Positions 1 through 6,419 of a stretch of 16,692 nt of DNA are shown here, one piece after another. Every line of letters starts with the position of its first letter. The first letter of the stretch is position 1. The notes beneath the pieces are model-generated. The model had not been told where the DNA came from. It searched no databases and worked only from the letters and a program-made list of their open reading frames with translations. The position numbers and the translations under genes are program-made. The stretch comes from Bacillota bacterium (GTDB lineage Bacteria > Bacillota > Clostridia > Christensenellales > Aristaeellaceae), in the NCBI GenBank assembly GCA_023402355.1, contig JAEXCG010000071.1:1-16692 (forward strand). Direction: 5' to 3'.

Positions 1-893
1 ACCTGAACGTTCCCAATGAAAAAGTGGCTGCCATGCGTGATATCTGGCGGTATCACTCAGAGCATATTACCCAAAACGGCGTCAATTTGTGCGGCCGCAG
101 CGGGGCGTCTCAGACGGATTATGATCCCTATATTGGGCTCTTTCTGCAAGAAAAGAATTTGTCTGCAAACGCTGCTCGTGACGCTATCGCTCAGTTACGG
201 GATTATTGTATTTATCAGCCAAACACGCAAACGCTGCGTGGAACGCAAATCGATCCCTATCAGAACAGTCCCTTGGGATTGTGCGGCGGCAGATTGGCGG
301 AAGCCATCGATGTGCTTCTGAAAAAGGACGAAGAAGACGAGTATTTCTTGGGTGACCTTCCGATGGACGATGTGTTGGACCTCATTGAATGGGCCAGCGA
401 AATCAATGTTGCGGCCCCTAAAAAGACAAGCATCAATTCTTCTGTGCCGACGGCCCGGCAGGTGATTGAATTCCAGGACCATTTCATGCGGCCTGGATCT
501 CAATTCACCGCTTATGATGCAAGCGAAGGCGCTCTTTATGTTCTGTTTTTGCTGTGCCTTGCACTTCATCCCGATACGCCGCCTGTATTTGCGGTTGATA
601 GTTTTGACCACGCTATGCATCCCCGGCTTGCGCAGGCTACGACGCGTCTTTTCTGTGATACCCTTATCAAAAGCGGCAAGACGGCGTTTATTACCACGCA
701 TAATCCGCTTGTTTTAGATGGATTAAACCTTGGTGACGATCGCATTCGCCTATTTGCGGTCAATAAAAACAGAAACAATGGACATACCTCTCTGGAACGA
801 ATCCAAATTAAAGAGGATTTGCTTGATAAGGGTTTCTCCCTTTCCCGTCTTTGGATTGAAGGACGCTTGGGAGGTGTACCTAATCTGATATGA
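1..893 (+). CDS. ABC/OLD-type AAA family ATPase, C-terminal part (5' end outside window)
   Basis: The reading frame is open to the left edge (first full codon at position 3), so the N-terminus and Walker A lie outside the window. Near the C-terminus three ABC-ATPase elements occur in order: a signature-like DASEGALYVL, a Walker B strand VFAVDSFDHAMHPRL, and an H-loop ITTHNPLVLDGL. The Walker B has Ser-Phe-Asp where many ABC ATPases have Asp-Glu; this DNFD/DSFD form with 'HPRL' after it is familiar from the AAA_15/AAA_21 ATPases of defence and OLD-like systems. The stop codon overlaps the start of the next gene (ATGA), so the two are translationally coupled. The DNA is less GC-rich than the genes downstream, suggesting horizontal transfer. 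Inferred role: sensor/motor subunit of a two-gene immunity module, with the TOPRIM-like partner as effector. The family call is sound; the defence role is inference. Confidence 0.85.
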   Translation, partial: LNVPNEKVAAMRDIWRYHSEHITQNGVNLCGRSGASQTDYDPYIGLFLQEKNLSANAARDAIAQLRDYCIYQPNTQTLRGTQIDPYQNSPLGLCGGRLAEAIDVLLKKDEEDEYFLGDLPMDDVLDLIEWASEINVAAPKKTSINSSVPTARQVIEFQDHFMRPGSQFTAYDASEGALYVLFLLCLALHPDTPPVFAVDSFDHAMHPRLAQATTRLFCDTLIKSGKTAFITTHNPLVLDGLNLGDDRIRLFAVNKNRNNGHTSLERIQIKEDLLDKGFSLSRLWIEGRLGGVPNLI

Positions 894-1636
894 AAAAGAC
901 AATAGGCATTGTTGCAGAAGGACCCAGAGACTATGATATGCTCGTGAGGCTCATCGATAGCATAACCGGCGAAGAGCACCATTATCAAAGAATCCAGCCG
1001 CAACCGGATGCAGATGGAGAGTTGGGAAACGGTTGGAAAGGGGTGTGGAAGTGGTGTGAAACACATCGCGATTACCTCAAAGACTATTTCTATTCCATTA
1101 GCCCTCGCTTGGATATGCTCATTATCCATATGGATGGCGATGTCGCCCGCAAAGAAAAAGAGGTGCATTGTCACTGTAAGACCGTTCATTGTGACCTGTA
1201 CGGGAATACTCACCCACTAAAATGCAGCGGGCTCATAAAAAGGGAATGTTCGATTGAAATGCCTTGCCGCCTGCATGCGCCTTCGCCGCAAGGTTATGCT
1301 TCATTTCTCAAGGAATTCCTTGAGAAGCAGACCGGTGCGGACGACGAATTGCCGATCTGCTTTTTAACTCCCTGCGACAGCACAGATACATGGATTGTCG
1401 CCGCGTGCGAGGAACGCGAGCAGTATGAATCCATTGACGACCCATGGGAGACCGTCATTTGTCATGCGCCGTGCTATTGCGGCGTCCACATGCGTAATCG
1501 TCCAAAGAAAAGCAGCAGACCCTATAATGAATTGATTTCCATTGTCGAAAGAAACTGGTCGTCTGTAAGAAGGCGCTGCCCTCAAGCGGAAGCCTTTACA
1601 AACGACGTGCTTCGTATTTTATCAAACGCACAATAA
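890..1636 (+). CDS. TOPRIM-like (DUF4276/RloB-type) partner of the ATPase, Cys-rich
   Basis: A 248-aa protein. It begins with strand-loop IGIVAEGPRDYDML (Glu10), followed by LDMLIIHMDGDVAR (Asp82, Asp84), the Glu...DxD arrangement of a TOPRIM metal site, and later DSTDTWIVAA (163-172), which resembles the acidic-x-Trp motif of DUF4276/RloB-like proteins. TOPRIM partners of ABC-type ATPases act as nucleases in OLD, Gabija and PARIS systems. Unusual is a Cys/His-rich segment: Cys94, 96, 101, 112, 120 and 126 with His93, 95 and 100, and 14 Cys in total, which could bind zinc between the TOPRIM core and the C-terminal half. The ATG overlaps the upstream ATPase stop by 4 bp and a hairpin terminator follows, so the pair ends the transcript. 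The TOPRIM assignment is from motifs only; an inactive or non-nuclease role is possible. Confidence 0.72.
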   Translation: MKKTIGIVAEGPRDYDMLVRLIDSITGEEHHYQRIQPQPDADGELGNGWKGVWKWCETHRDYLKDYFYSISPRLDMLIIHMDGDVARKEKEVHCHCKTVHCDLYGNTHPLKCSGLIKRECSIEMPCRLHAPSPQGYASFLKEFLEKQTGADDELPICFLTPCDSTDTWIVAACEEREQYESIDDPWETVICHAPCYCGVHMRNRPKKSSRPYNELISIVERNWSSVRRRCPQAEAFTNDVLRILSNAQ

Positions 1637-1671
1637 GGAAAAGCCAAGATTAGAATTTAAAAAGAGAATGA

Positions 1672-1710
1672 AAAAAGATGCGAAAAGGTATTGCCAATTC
1701 GCATCTTTTT
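1672..1710 (+). terminator. Rho-independent terminator after the ATPase-TOPRIM pair
   Basis: A 13-bp perfect stem (1672-1684 pairs with 1698-1710) has a smaller inner GGT/GCC pairing in its loop and ends in TTTTT. Because the outer arm is A/T-rich on both sides, it can also stop the minus-strand transcript of the 118-aa gene. Confidence 0.85.
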
Positions 1711-1783
1711 GTTATAAACGGTCAATGTACTCGTTGACAAAAAATAATGCCGCAATAAGCTAAGAGTGCAAGTTGTTTTGCCG

Positions 1784-2140
1784 CTAAATTACTGAATGCC
1801 GCTCGCCGCAGTCGATGCCGAACGCCTCGAAGAGGCAGATGATGCGCTCCACGCAGTCGAAGTCGTCCAGCTCGCCGTCCATCAGCGCCAGGTGAATGCC
1901 GTGCAGGAGATTGAAGGCGCCCTGGGCGCATTCGTCCTGATAGCAGCTCGGATAGGGCGGCGTGGGCAGGTGGCAGATCACGTAGCCGCAGATGCAAGAC
2001 TCCATGGTCCTGGGGAATTCAGGGGTCATTTCGTCGACGGGTAGCTCCAGGAAGGGGTATTTCTCGTGGTATTTGCGGTATCGCTTGCGCAGGTACTCCA
2101 GCTTTGCCGTGCCTGGTTGACCGGACTTTTTCTTTTGCAT
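1784..2140 (-). CDS. Hypothetical 118-aa Cys-rich protein
   Basis: I do not recognise the family. The start is set by an AGGA ribosome binding site 5 nt before the ATG at 2140; an upstream in-frame start at 2164 would lie before that site and is disfavoured. The N-terminal 40 residues are basic (KKK, RKRYRKYHEKY). The rest is acidic and Cys-rich: Cys at about 49, 51, 56, 66, 71, 95, 101 and 110, including a CICGYVIC cluster and CYQDEC. There is no signal peptide and no membrane segment. GC-rich codon use matches the downstream chromosome and not the AT-richer cassette to its left. It is divergent from the ribbon-helix-helix gene across an AT-rich control region. A metal-binding or regulatory role is possible but not shown. 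Confidence 0.75.
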   Translation of the reverse strand: MQKKKSGQPGTAKLEYLRKRYRKYHEKYPFLELPVDEMTPEFPRTMESCICGYVICHLPTPPYPSCYQDECAQGAFNLLHGIHLALMDGELDDFDCVERIICLFEAFGIDCGERHSVI

Positions 2141-2164
2141 ATGCGTCCTACCTTTGTCATGCAA

Positions 2165-2235
2165 ATGTTATACATCTGTGATGCTTACAACAATTATACA
2201 ATTTGTAATAATAAAGAAAAATCATACAAATGTAT
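2165..2235. promoter_or_regulatory. AT-rich divergent control region with several small inverted repeats
   Basis: Between the divergent 118-aa and RHH genes the DNA turns sharply AT-rich and holds three dyads with related half-sites: ATGT-TAT-ACAT (2165-2175), TTACAA-12 nt-TTGTAA (2185-2208) and ATACA-AA-TGTAT (2224-2235). A TATAAT for the minus strand lies at 2193-2198 inside the middle dyad, without a good -35. Small RHH proteins commonly bind such short dyads next to their own promoter; that the downstream RHH protein binds here is inference. Confidence 0.5.
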
Positions 2236-2249
2236 TGCAGGTGGCGGAG

Positions 2250-2432
2250 ATGAAATTCAAAATCCCAACCGTCCCGGCGACGACAAACAAATGTATCCGG
2301 TTCCCTAATGATGTGCTGGAACGAATCGAACAGGCCATTTGCGGGAAGCAGACGACGTTTTCCGCCTTCGTCGTACAGGCCGTCCGCGACGCGCTGGACA
2401 GTCTGGACGAGGACAACGAACAGACAAAATAA
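2250..2432 (+). CDS. Small ribbon-helix-helix (CopG/Arc-like) protein, 60 aa
   Basis: The ATG at 2250 is preceded by GGTGGCGGAG. The protein has the RHH layout: a short basic strand (TTNKCIRFPNDVLERIEQ), helix A around the FPNDVLERI stretch, a turn with GKQTTFSAF, and helix B FVVQAVRDALDSL, then an acidic tail. The 'iRfP..vleriE.a..gk.tnfSaFV..Avr.aL' pattern is familiar from small YlcI/YnfO-like and CopG-like proteins. RHH proteins dimerise and bind DNA through the strand, usually as repressors or antitoxins. No toxin gene sits directly downstream; the divergent 118-aa gene is the only partner candidate. A longer in-frame start at 2154 would put AT-rich intergenic DNA into the protein and has no ribosome binding site, so I reject it. 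Confidence 0.8.
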   Translation: MKFKIPTVPATTNKCIRFPNDVLERIEQAICGKQTTFSAFVVQAVRDALDSLDEDNEQTK

Positions 2433-2433
2433 G

Positions 2434-2469
2434 GGCGCTCCATCCGGTTTCGGGGGAACGCCTCGTTTT
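2434..2469 (+). terminator. Probable terminator after the RHH gene
   Basis: GGCGCTCC (2434-2441) pairs with GGAACGCC (2455-2462) with one C/A mismatch and is followed by TCGTTTT. A second small hairpin, GGGACG-TCCTC-CGTCCC, follows at 2482-2498 without a T-run. Confidence 0.5.
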
Positions 2470-2533
2470 GGGACCGCGCAAGGGACGTCCTCCGTCCCGG
2501 TTCGGATTTACACTTTCCCTGCGCGAAAGAATG

Positions 2534-2542
2534 TGATATAAT
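2534..2542 (+). promoter_or_regulatory. Extended -10 promoter (TGATATAAT) for the coiled-coil gene
   Basis: TGA directly precedes a perfect TATAAT (2537-2542), the extended -10 form that can work with a poor -35. No good -35 lies 16-18 bp upstream. Transcription would start near 2549, about 73 nt before the GTG start. Confidence 0.6.
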
Positions 2543-2621
2543 CGGCACAGAACGAACGGCGAGGATTGCGCCTGAAATGCTGCAAAAGCCCGGAAACACG
2601 AGGAACGAAAGGAGCACGGCT

Positions 2622-2924
2622 GTGGAAAACGAAGAATTTCAACGCCTAGTTCTGGAAAAGCTCGGTTCGATGGAAAAGCGCATGGACTCGATGGAATCTC
2701 ACATCGGCTCGATGGAAAAGCGCATGGACTCCATGGAGGGCGACATCAAGGAGCTGAAGGCGGGGCAGGACATCCTGCGCGAGGGGCAGATCATGCTGCA
2801 AAAGCGGGTCAACTCCATGGAGCTCAAGATCGACCATCTGGGCTTCGACATGGCGCAGGTGCTGTACAACGCGACCACGGCCGTGGACGAGGCGCTGCTG
2901 CACAAGCAGGAAAAGGAAAGCTAA
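2622..2924 (+). CDS. Small coiled-coil protein, 100 aa, unknown function
   Basis: GTG at 2622 is chosen because AAAGGAG (2607-2613) lies 8 nt upstream; an in-frame ATG at 2577 has no such site. The protein is nearly all coiled coil: two copies of a 14-residue unit beginning SMEKRMDSME are followed by helix-forming DIKELKAGQDILREGQIML and RVNSMELKIDHLG, with hydrophobic residues at heptad spacing. There is no signal peptide, TM segment or catalytic motif. The repeat is also seen in the DNA as an exact 23-nt match 42 bp apart. It is bounded by its own promoter and a strong terminator, so it is a single-gene unit. Such proteins are common in Firmicutes and unassigned; oligomerisation is the only property I would predict. 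Confidence 0.8.
   Translation: MENEEFQRLVLEKLGSMEKRMDSMESHIGSMEKRMDSMEGDIKELKAGQDILREGQIMLQKRVNSMELKIDHLGFDMAQVLYNATTAVDEALLHKQEKES
2667..2731 (+). repeat. 42-bp tandem repeat within the coiled-coil gene
   Basis: The 23 bases at 2667-2689 recur exactly at 2709-2731, a 42-bp offset equal to 14 codons (two heptads). This is a recent in-frame internal duplication or a repeat kept identical by copying. Confidence 0.85.
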
Positions 2925-2939
2925 GCTATAAATAAAGAG

Positions 2940-2988
2940 GCGCGGGCCGCTCCCTCCTTCATTTAGGAGAAAGCGGCCCGCGCTTTTT
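2940..2988. terminator. Strong bidirectional terminator
   Basis: GCGCGGGCCGCT (2940-2951) pairs perfectly with AGCGGCCCGCGC (2972-2983), with inner CTCCT/AGGAG pairing and TTTTTG after it on plus. On minus the stem is followed by CTCTTTATTTA. It ends both the coiled-coil gene and the convergent alpha-galactosidase gene, whose stop is at 2991. Confidence 0.93.
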
Positions 2989-2990
2989 GT

Positions 2991-5177
2991 TTACCCGATC
3001 CGCCTGAGCACCATCACCAGGCTCTTGAAGTCGCCCACGGGCAGGCCGCCCGGCTGGATGAAGGGCAGGCGCACGCCCGCGCCGGTCAGCACCGAGGCGT
3101 TGTACTCGGCCCCCGTCTCCTCGTCGCGCCAGCGGCCGTCCGGGATGTCCGCGAGCTTCACGCGGCGCATCTCCGGGTTCGCGCTTTGCAGCGTCACGAA
3201 CGCGAAGAGCAAAACCGTGTCCTCGAGCTGAAACTGCCAGGCGCACAGGTTGCCCTCGAAGGGGCTGACCAGGCGCGTGAATACGCCCTGCTGCGTGACC
3301 CGGCGAATCCGCTTCACCCGCTCGATCTGGCGGCGGATGACCTCCAGGTCCTCCGGCGTCTGCTGCGAGAGGTCGAGCTCGTAGCCGATGTTGCCGCTCA
3401 TCGCCACGTCGCCGCGCATCTTCATGTCCGTCACGCGCCCGACCTGATGGTTCGGCACGGCCGATACGTGCGAGCCCATCGTGCTGGCGGGGTAGACGAC
3501 GCTGGTGCCGTACTGAATCTTCAGCCGCTCCGCTGCGTCGGTGTCGTCGCTCGTCCAGGTCTGGGGCATGTAGTAGAGCATGCCCGGGTCAAACCGCCCG
3601 CCGCCGCCCGAGCAGGACTCGAAGAGCACCTCGGGGAAGGCGCTCGTGATCGCCTCCATCACGCGGTATACGCCCAGCATGTAGCGGTGGGGCACCTCGT
3701 CCTGGCGCTCCGGCGGCAGCGCCGCGGAGCCGTACTCCGCAAAGTTGCGGTTCATGTCCCACTTGATGTAGGAGATCGGCGCGCTTTGCAGCACGGCGCT
3801 GATCGCCCCGATGACGTAGTCCTGCACGTCCGCGCGCGACAGGTCCAGAATCCACTGGTTGCGCGCCTGCGTGGCCGTGCGCTCGGGCACGCGCAGCACC
3901 CAGTCCGGGTGCGCGCGGCACAGGTCGGAGTTGGGCGAGATCATCTCCGGCTCGACCCAGAGCCCGAAGCGCATGCCCAGCGCCTCGATCTCCTCCGCCA
4001 GCCCCTTGAGGCCGCGCGGCAGCTTGCGGGGGTTGACCACCCAGTCGCCCAGCGACCGGTCGTCGCTGTCGCGCTCGCCGAACCACCCGTCGTCGAGCAC
4101 GAACAGCTCCACGCCCAGCTCGGCCGCCGTGCGCGCGATGGTGAGGATCTTCTCGTGGTCGAAGCGGAAGTAGGTCGCTTCCCAGTTGTTGATGAGGATC
4201 GGCCGCTCGCGGTCGCGCCAGTAGCCGCGGCAAAGGCGCGTGCGGTAGAGCGCGTGGTAGATCTGCGACATGCCGTTCAGCCCTTCGCCGCTGTAGGCGA
4301 GCACCGCCTCCGGCGTCTGGAACGACTCGCCCGGCAGCAGGTTCCAGCGAAACGTCGCCGGGTTCAGCCCGCAGACGACCCGCGTCTGGCCGTAGGGGTC
4401 CTCGTCCACCGAGATGCAGAAGTCGCCGCTGTACACCAGGCTGACGCCGTACACGCCGCCCGCGTGCTCGGTCGCCTCCGGCTCCATCAGCGCGCAGAAG
4501 GGGTTGTGCTGGTGCCCGCTCGCCCCGCGCGCGGAGCGGATGACGCGCTCGGCGTGCATGGGGCCCACGCGCTCGATCTGGCGCTCCTTGCCCCAGGCGC
4601 CGTGCAGGTGCAATAGGTCGTAGTGGCCCAGCAGGCTGACCGTGGCGCTGGCGCACTCGCTAAGCCGCACGGGCGCGTCGCCCGCGTTCGTGACCTTAAG
4701 GCTCACGGCGATGGCGTCGTGGCGCGCAAAGAGCGTGTAGCGCAGCGTGGCGGCAAGGCCCGTCACCTCGTCGCGCAGGGATACGCTGAGCGTCTGGGCC
4801 TCGTCCTCCCGCTCCACATAGGTGGCGGGCAGGCCCGCAAGCGGGGGTTTGCCGGGCGATACCTGCGCGCGCACGAAGGACAGGCGCGTGGTGCGCTGGC
4901 CGCCCTTGCCCGCGGCGGCGAGCTGCGCGGGCCGAAAGTCGCCGCGCCCGGCGGTCGGCAGGGCGAAGGGCAGCGTCGCGTTGTCGGTGTCGAAGGAGGC
5001 CAGGCGCTCCGAGGTGAGCAGCGCGGCGGGCACGTCGGCGTCCGCGAGGCGCGCGCCGAAGTACGGCATGAGCAGCTCGTCCGCGCCGTCCGGCATCCTG
5101 TGCGCGCACAGCACCATGCTCAGGTACCGGCCCTGCAGGTGGCAGCAGCGGGCGTCGGGGGAGAGGAAGATCGGCAT
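2991..5177 (-). CDS. Alpha-galactosidase, glycoside hydrolase family 36
   Basis: The start is the ATG at 5177 (MPIFLSPDARCC) because GGAGG sits about 9 nt upstream; this gives 728 aa, the normal GH36 length. The N-terminal beta-sandwich is followed by a TIM barrel with FVLDDGWFG, then YIKWDMNRNF with the predicted nucleophile Asp474, the CSGGGGRFDPGML loop, and WTSDDTDAAERL with the predicted acid/base Asp544, then a C-terminal beta domain. GH36 enzymes release alpha-1,6-galactose from melibiose, raffinose and stachyose by a retaining mechanism. No signal peptide is seen, so it should be cytoplasmic and act on imported oligosaccharides. No sugar transporter or regulator is adjacent. It has its own promoter (5240-5268) and shares a terminator with the coiled-coil gene. 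Confidence 0.96.
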   Translation of the reverse strand: MPIFLSPDARCCHLQGRYLSMVLCAHRMPDGADELLMPYFGARLADADVPAALLTSERLASFDTDNATLPFALPTAGRGDFRPAQLAAAGKGGQRTTRLSFVRAQVSPGKPPLAGLPATYVEREDEAQTLSVSLRDEVTGLAATLRYTLFARHDAIAVSLKVTNAGDAPVRLSECASATVSLLGHYDLLHLHGAWGKERQIERVGPMHAERVIRSARGASGHQHNPFCALMEPEATEHAGGVYGVSLVYSGDFCISVDEDPYGQTRVVCGLNPATFRWNLLPGESFQTPEAVLAYSGEGLNGMSQIYHALYRTRLCRGYWRDRERPILINNWEATYFRFDHEKILTIARTAAELGVELFVLDDGWFGERDSDDRSLGDWVVNPRKLPRGLKGLAEEIEALGMRFGLWVEPEMISPNSDLCRAHPDWVLRVPERTATQARNQWILDLSRADVQDYVIGAISAVLQSAPISYIKWDMNRNFAEYGSAALPPERQDEVPHRYMLGVYRVMEAITSAFPEVLFESCSGGGGRFDPGMLYYMPQTWTSDDTDAAERLKIQYGTSVVYPASTMGSHVSAVPNHQVGRVTDMKMRGDVAMSGNIGYELDLSQQTPEDLEVIRRQIERVKRIRRVTQQGVFTRLVSPFEGNLCAWQFQLEDTVLLFAFVTLQSANPEMRRVKLADIPDGRWRDEETGAEYNASVLTGAGVRLPFIQPGGLPVGDFKSLVMVLRRIG

Positions 5178-5239
5178 GGTAAAATCCCTCCGTTTCATTC
5201 GGGCCGGTCCGGGAAAGGCCGGGCGGCGTATTTGAATCA

Positions 5240-5268
5240 AGCATAGCAGCAGCGCGCTTCCCCGTCAA
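5240..5268 (-). promoter_or_regulatory. Promoter of the alpha-galactosidase gene
   Basis: On the minus strand TTGACG (5263-5268), a 17-bp spacer and TATGCT (5240-5245) form a good sigma-A-type promoter. Transcription would start near 5233, leaving a leader of roughly 55 nt. Confidence 0.75.
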
Positions 5269-5298
5269 GGGCGGCGCGGTCTTTCCGCGGCTATCTTT

Positions 5299-5330
5299 TG
5301 CATAAGTGAAGGGATTCATGCGCTTATGCA
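5299..5330. promoter_or_regulatory. Inverted repeat upstream of divergent promoters (candidate operator)
   Basis: TGCATAAG (5299-5306) and CTTATGCA (5323-5330) are a perfect 8-bp inverted repeat with a 16-nt spacer that itself contains TGAA-GGGA-TTCA. It lies between the alpha-galactosidase promoter and the M14-like operon promoter. No T-run follows, so a regulator site is more likely than a terminator. Confidence 0.4.
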
Positions 5331-5392
5331 CCCGGAAAAGCGGCCGATTTATCCAAATTACGGCAGGAAGACGAAATCTGCCGGATGAATGC

Positions 5393-5421
5393 TTGCATTT
5401 TTGCATGCTTTGTGCTATTCT
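5393..5421 (+). promoter_or_regulatory. Promoter of the M14-like two-gene operon
   Basis: TTGCAT (5393-5398), 17 bp, then TATTCT (5416-5421) preceded by TGC, giving an extended -10. The start would be near 5428, about 38 nt before the TTG start codon. The -35 context GCTTGCATTT is identical to that of the promoter at 7385. Confidence 0.6.
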
Positions 5422-5465
5422 GCGAATGGATTATGCCCCTGTATGGCATTTCGGAGGGAAGAACA

Positions 5466-6419
5466 TTGGACAACCTAAAGCAAGTGTCCACCGTGGCTTC
5501 GGTGGCGCTGCCGGTGGACGAGCGGCTGATGGTCCGCCGCTGCCGGTATAAGGGCGGGGAGGGAGCGCGCCGTCTGTGCATCGTCACGGGCACGCACGGC
5601 GACGAGCTCGAGGGGCAGTACGTCTGCTTCGCCCTCGCCCAGCGCATCCAGCAGAGCCCCGAATGCTTAAACGGCATCGTGGACATCTACCCTGCGCTGA
5701 ACCCCATGGGCATCGACTCGGTGACCCGCGGCATCCCGGCCTTCGACCTGGACATGAACCGCATCTTTCCGGGCTCCAAAAACGGCTCGGCTTTTGAGGA
5801 AATCGCAAGCGACATCGTGGAAAGCCTCTCGGGCGCGGACCTGGTGCTCGACATCCACGCGAGCAGCATCTTTCTTCGCGAGGTGCTGCAAGGGCGCGTC
5901 ATGCACGAGTACGAGGAGCGGCTGATGCCCTACGCGAAGCGGCTGAACCTGGAGTTCATCTGGTCCTACCCGGCGGCGACGGTCATGAAGGCCACGCTCT
6001 CGCACACGCTCAACTCCCGGGGCACGCCCTGCATCGTGGTGGAGATGGACGTGGGCATGCGCATCAACAAGCGCATGGGCGACCGGCTGGTGGACGGCAT
6101 CTTCGCGCTGCTGTGCGACCTGGGCATCTGGAAGGGCGAGGCGCCCGCGGTGGGCGAGCCCATCGTCTCCGCGAAGGACGAGGGCGTCGTCTTCGTGAAC
6201 GCGGAGGCGTCCGGCATCTTCGTGCCGGAGGAGCTCACGGACAACCGCATCGCCCGCGGCGAGCGGCTGGGCCGCATCCTCGACCCGCTGCACGGCGCGG
6301 TGCTCTCGGACGTGCTGGCCCCCTGCGACGCGCTGGTGTTCACCATGCGCGCCTACCCCGTGGTGTACCAGGGCTCGCTCATCGCGCGGCTGATGAAGAC
6401 GGGAGGCGGGGAAGCGTGA
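5466..6419 (+). CDS. Aspartoacylase/succinylglutamate desuccinylase-family (M14-like) zinc hydrolase
   Basis: I choose TTG at 5466 because GGAGGG (5453-5458) sits 7 nt upstream; the upstream in-frame ATG at 5385 would start before the promoter. The 317-aa protein has the zinc motif GTHGDELEG (His44, Glu47), the third ligand in LVLDIHASS (His131), the substrate-binding DMNRIFPG (Asn98-Arg99) and VVEMDVG with likely catalytic Glu193, followed by a C-terminal beta domain. Family members remove acyl groups from amino acids (AstE, AspA) or related amides; the exact substrate cannot be read here. It is cytoplasmic, with no signal peptide. It overlaps the next gene, a degenerate paralogue, by 4 bp (GTGA), so the two are co-translated. 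No arginine-catabolism genes are adjacent, so AstE in the strict sense is unlikely. Confidence 0.88.
   Translation: MDNLKQVSTVASVALPVDERLMVRRCRYKGGEGARRLCIVTGTHGDELEGQYVCFALAQRIQQSPECLNGIVDIYPALNPMGIDSVTRGIPAFDLDMNRIFPGSKNGSAFEEIASDIVESLSGADLVLDIHASSIFLREVLQGRVMHEYEERLMPYAKRLNLEFIWSYPAATVMKATLSHTLNSRGTPCIVVEMDVGMRINKRMGDRLVDGIFALLCDLGIWKGEAPAVGEPIVSAKDEGVVFVNAEASGIFVPEELTDNRIARGERLGRILDPLHGAVLSDVLAPCDALVFTMRAYPVVYQGSLIARLMKTGGGEA

Noticed and set aside
890..1636. Naming the ATPase-TOPRIM pair as PARIS, Gabija or Septu
   Set aside because: The ATPase N-terminus is missing and the partner shows neither a GajB helicase, an HNH motif nor a clear DUF4435 pattern, so a specific system name would be unsupported.
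2507..2512. TTTACA as the -35 of the coiled-coil gene promoter
   Set aside because: The distance to TATAAT is 24 bp, too long; an extended -10 explains the promoter better.
3186..4616. Long open frame on plus opposite the alpha-galactosidase gene
   Set aside because: It is antisense to a gene with full GH36 motifs, has Ala/Arg/His/Val-rich low-complexity sequence typical of GC-rich antisense shadows, and no ribosome binding site.
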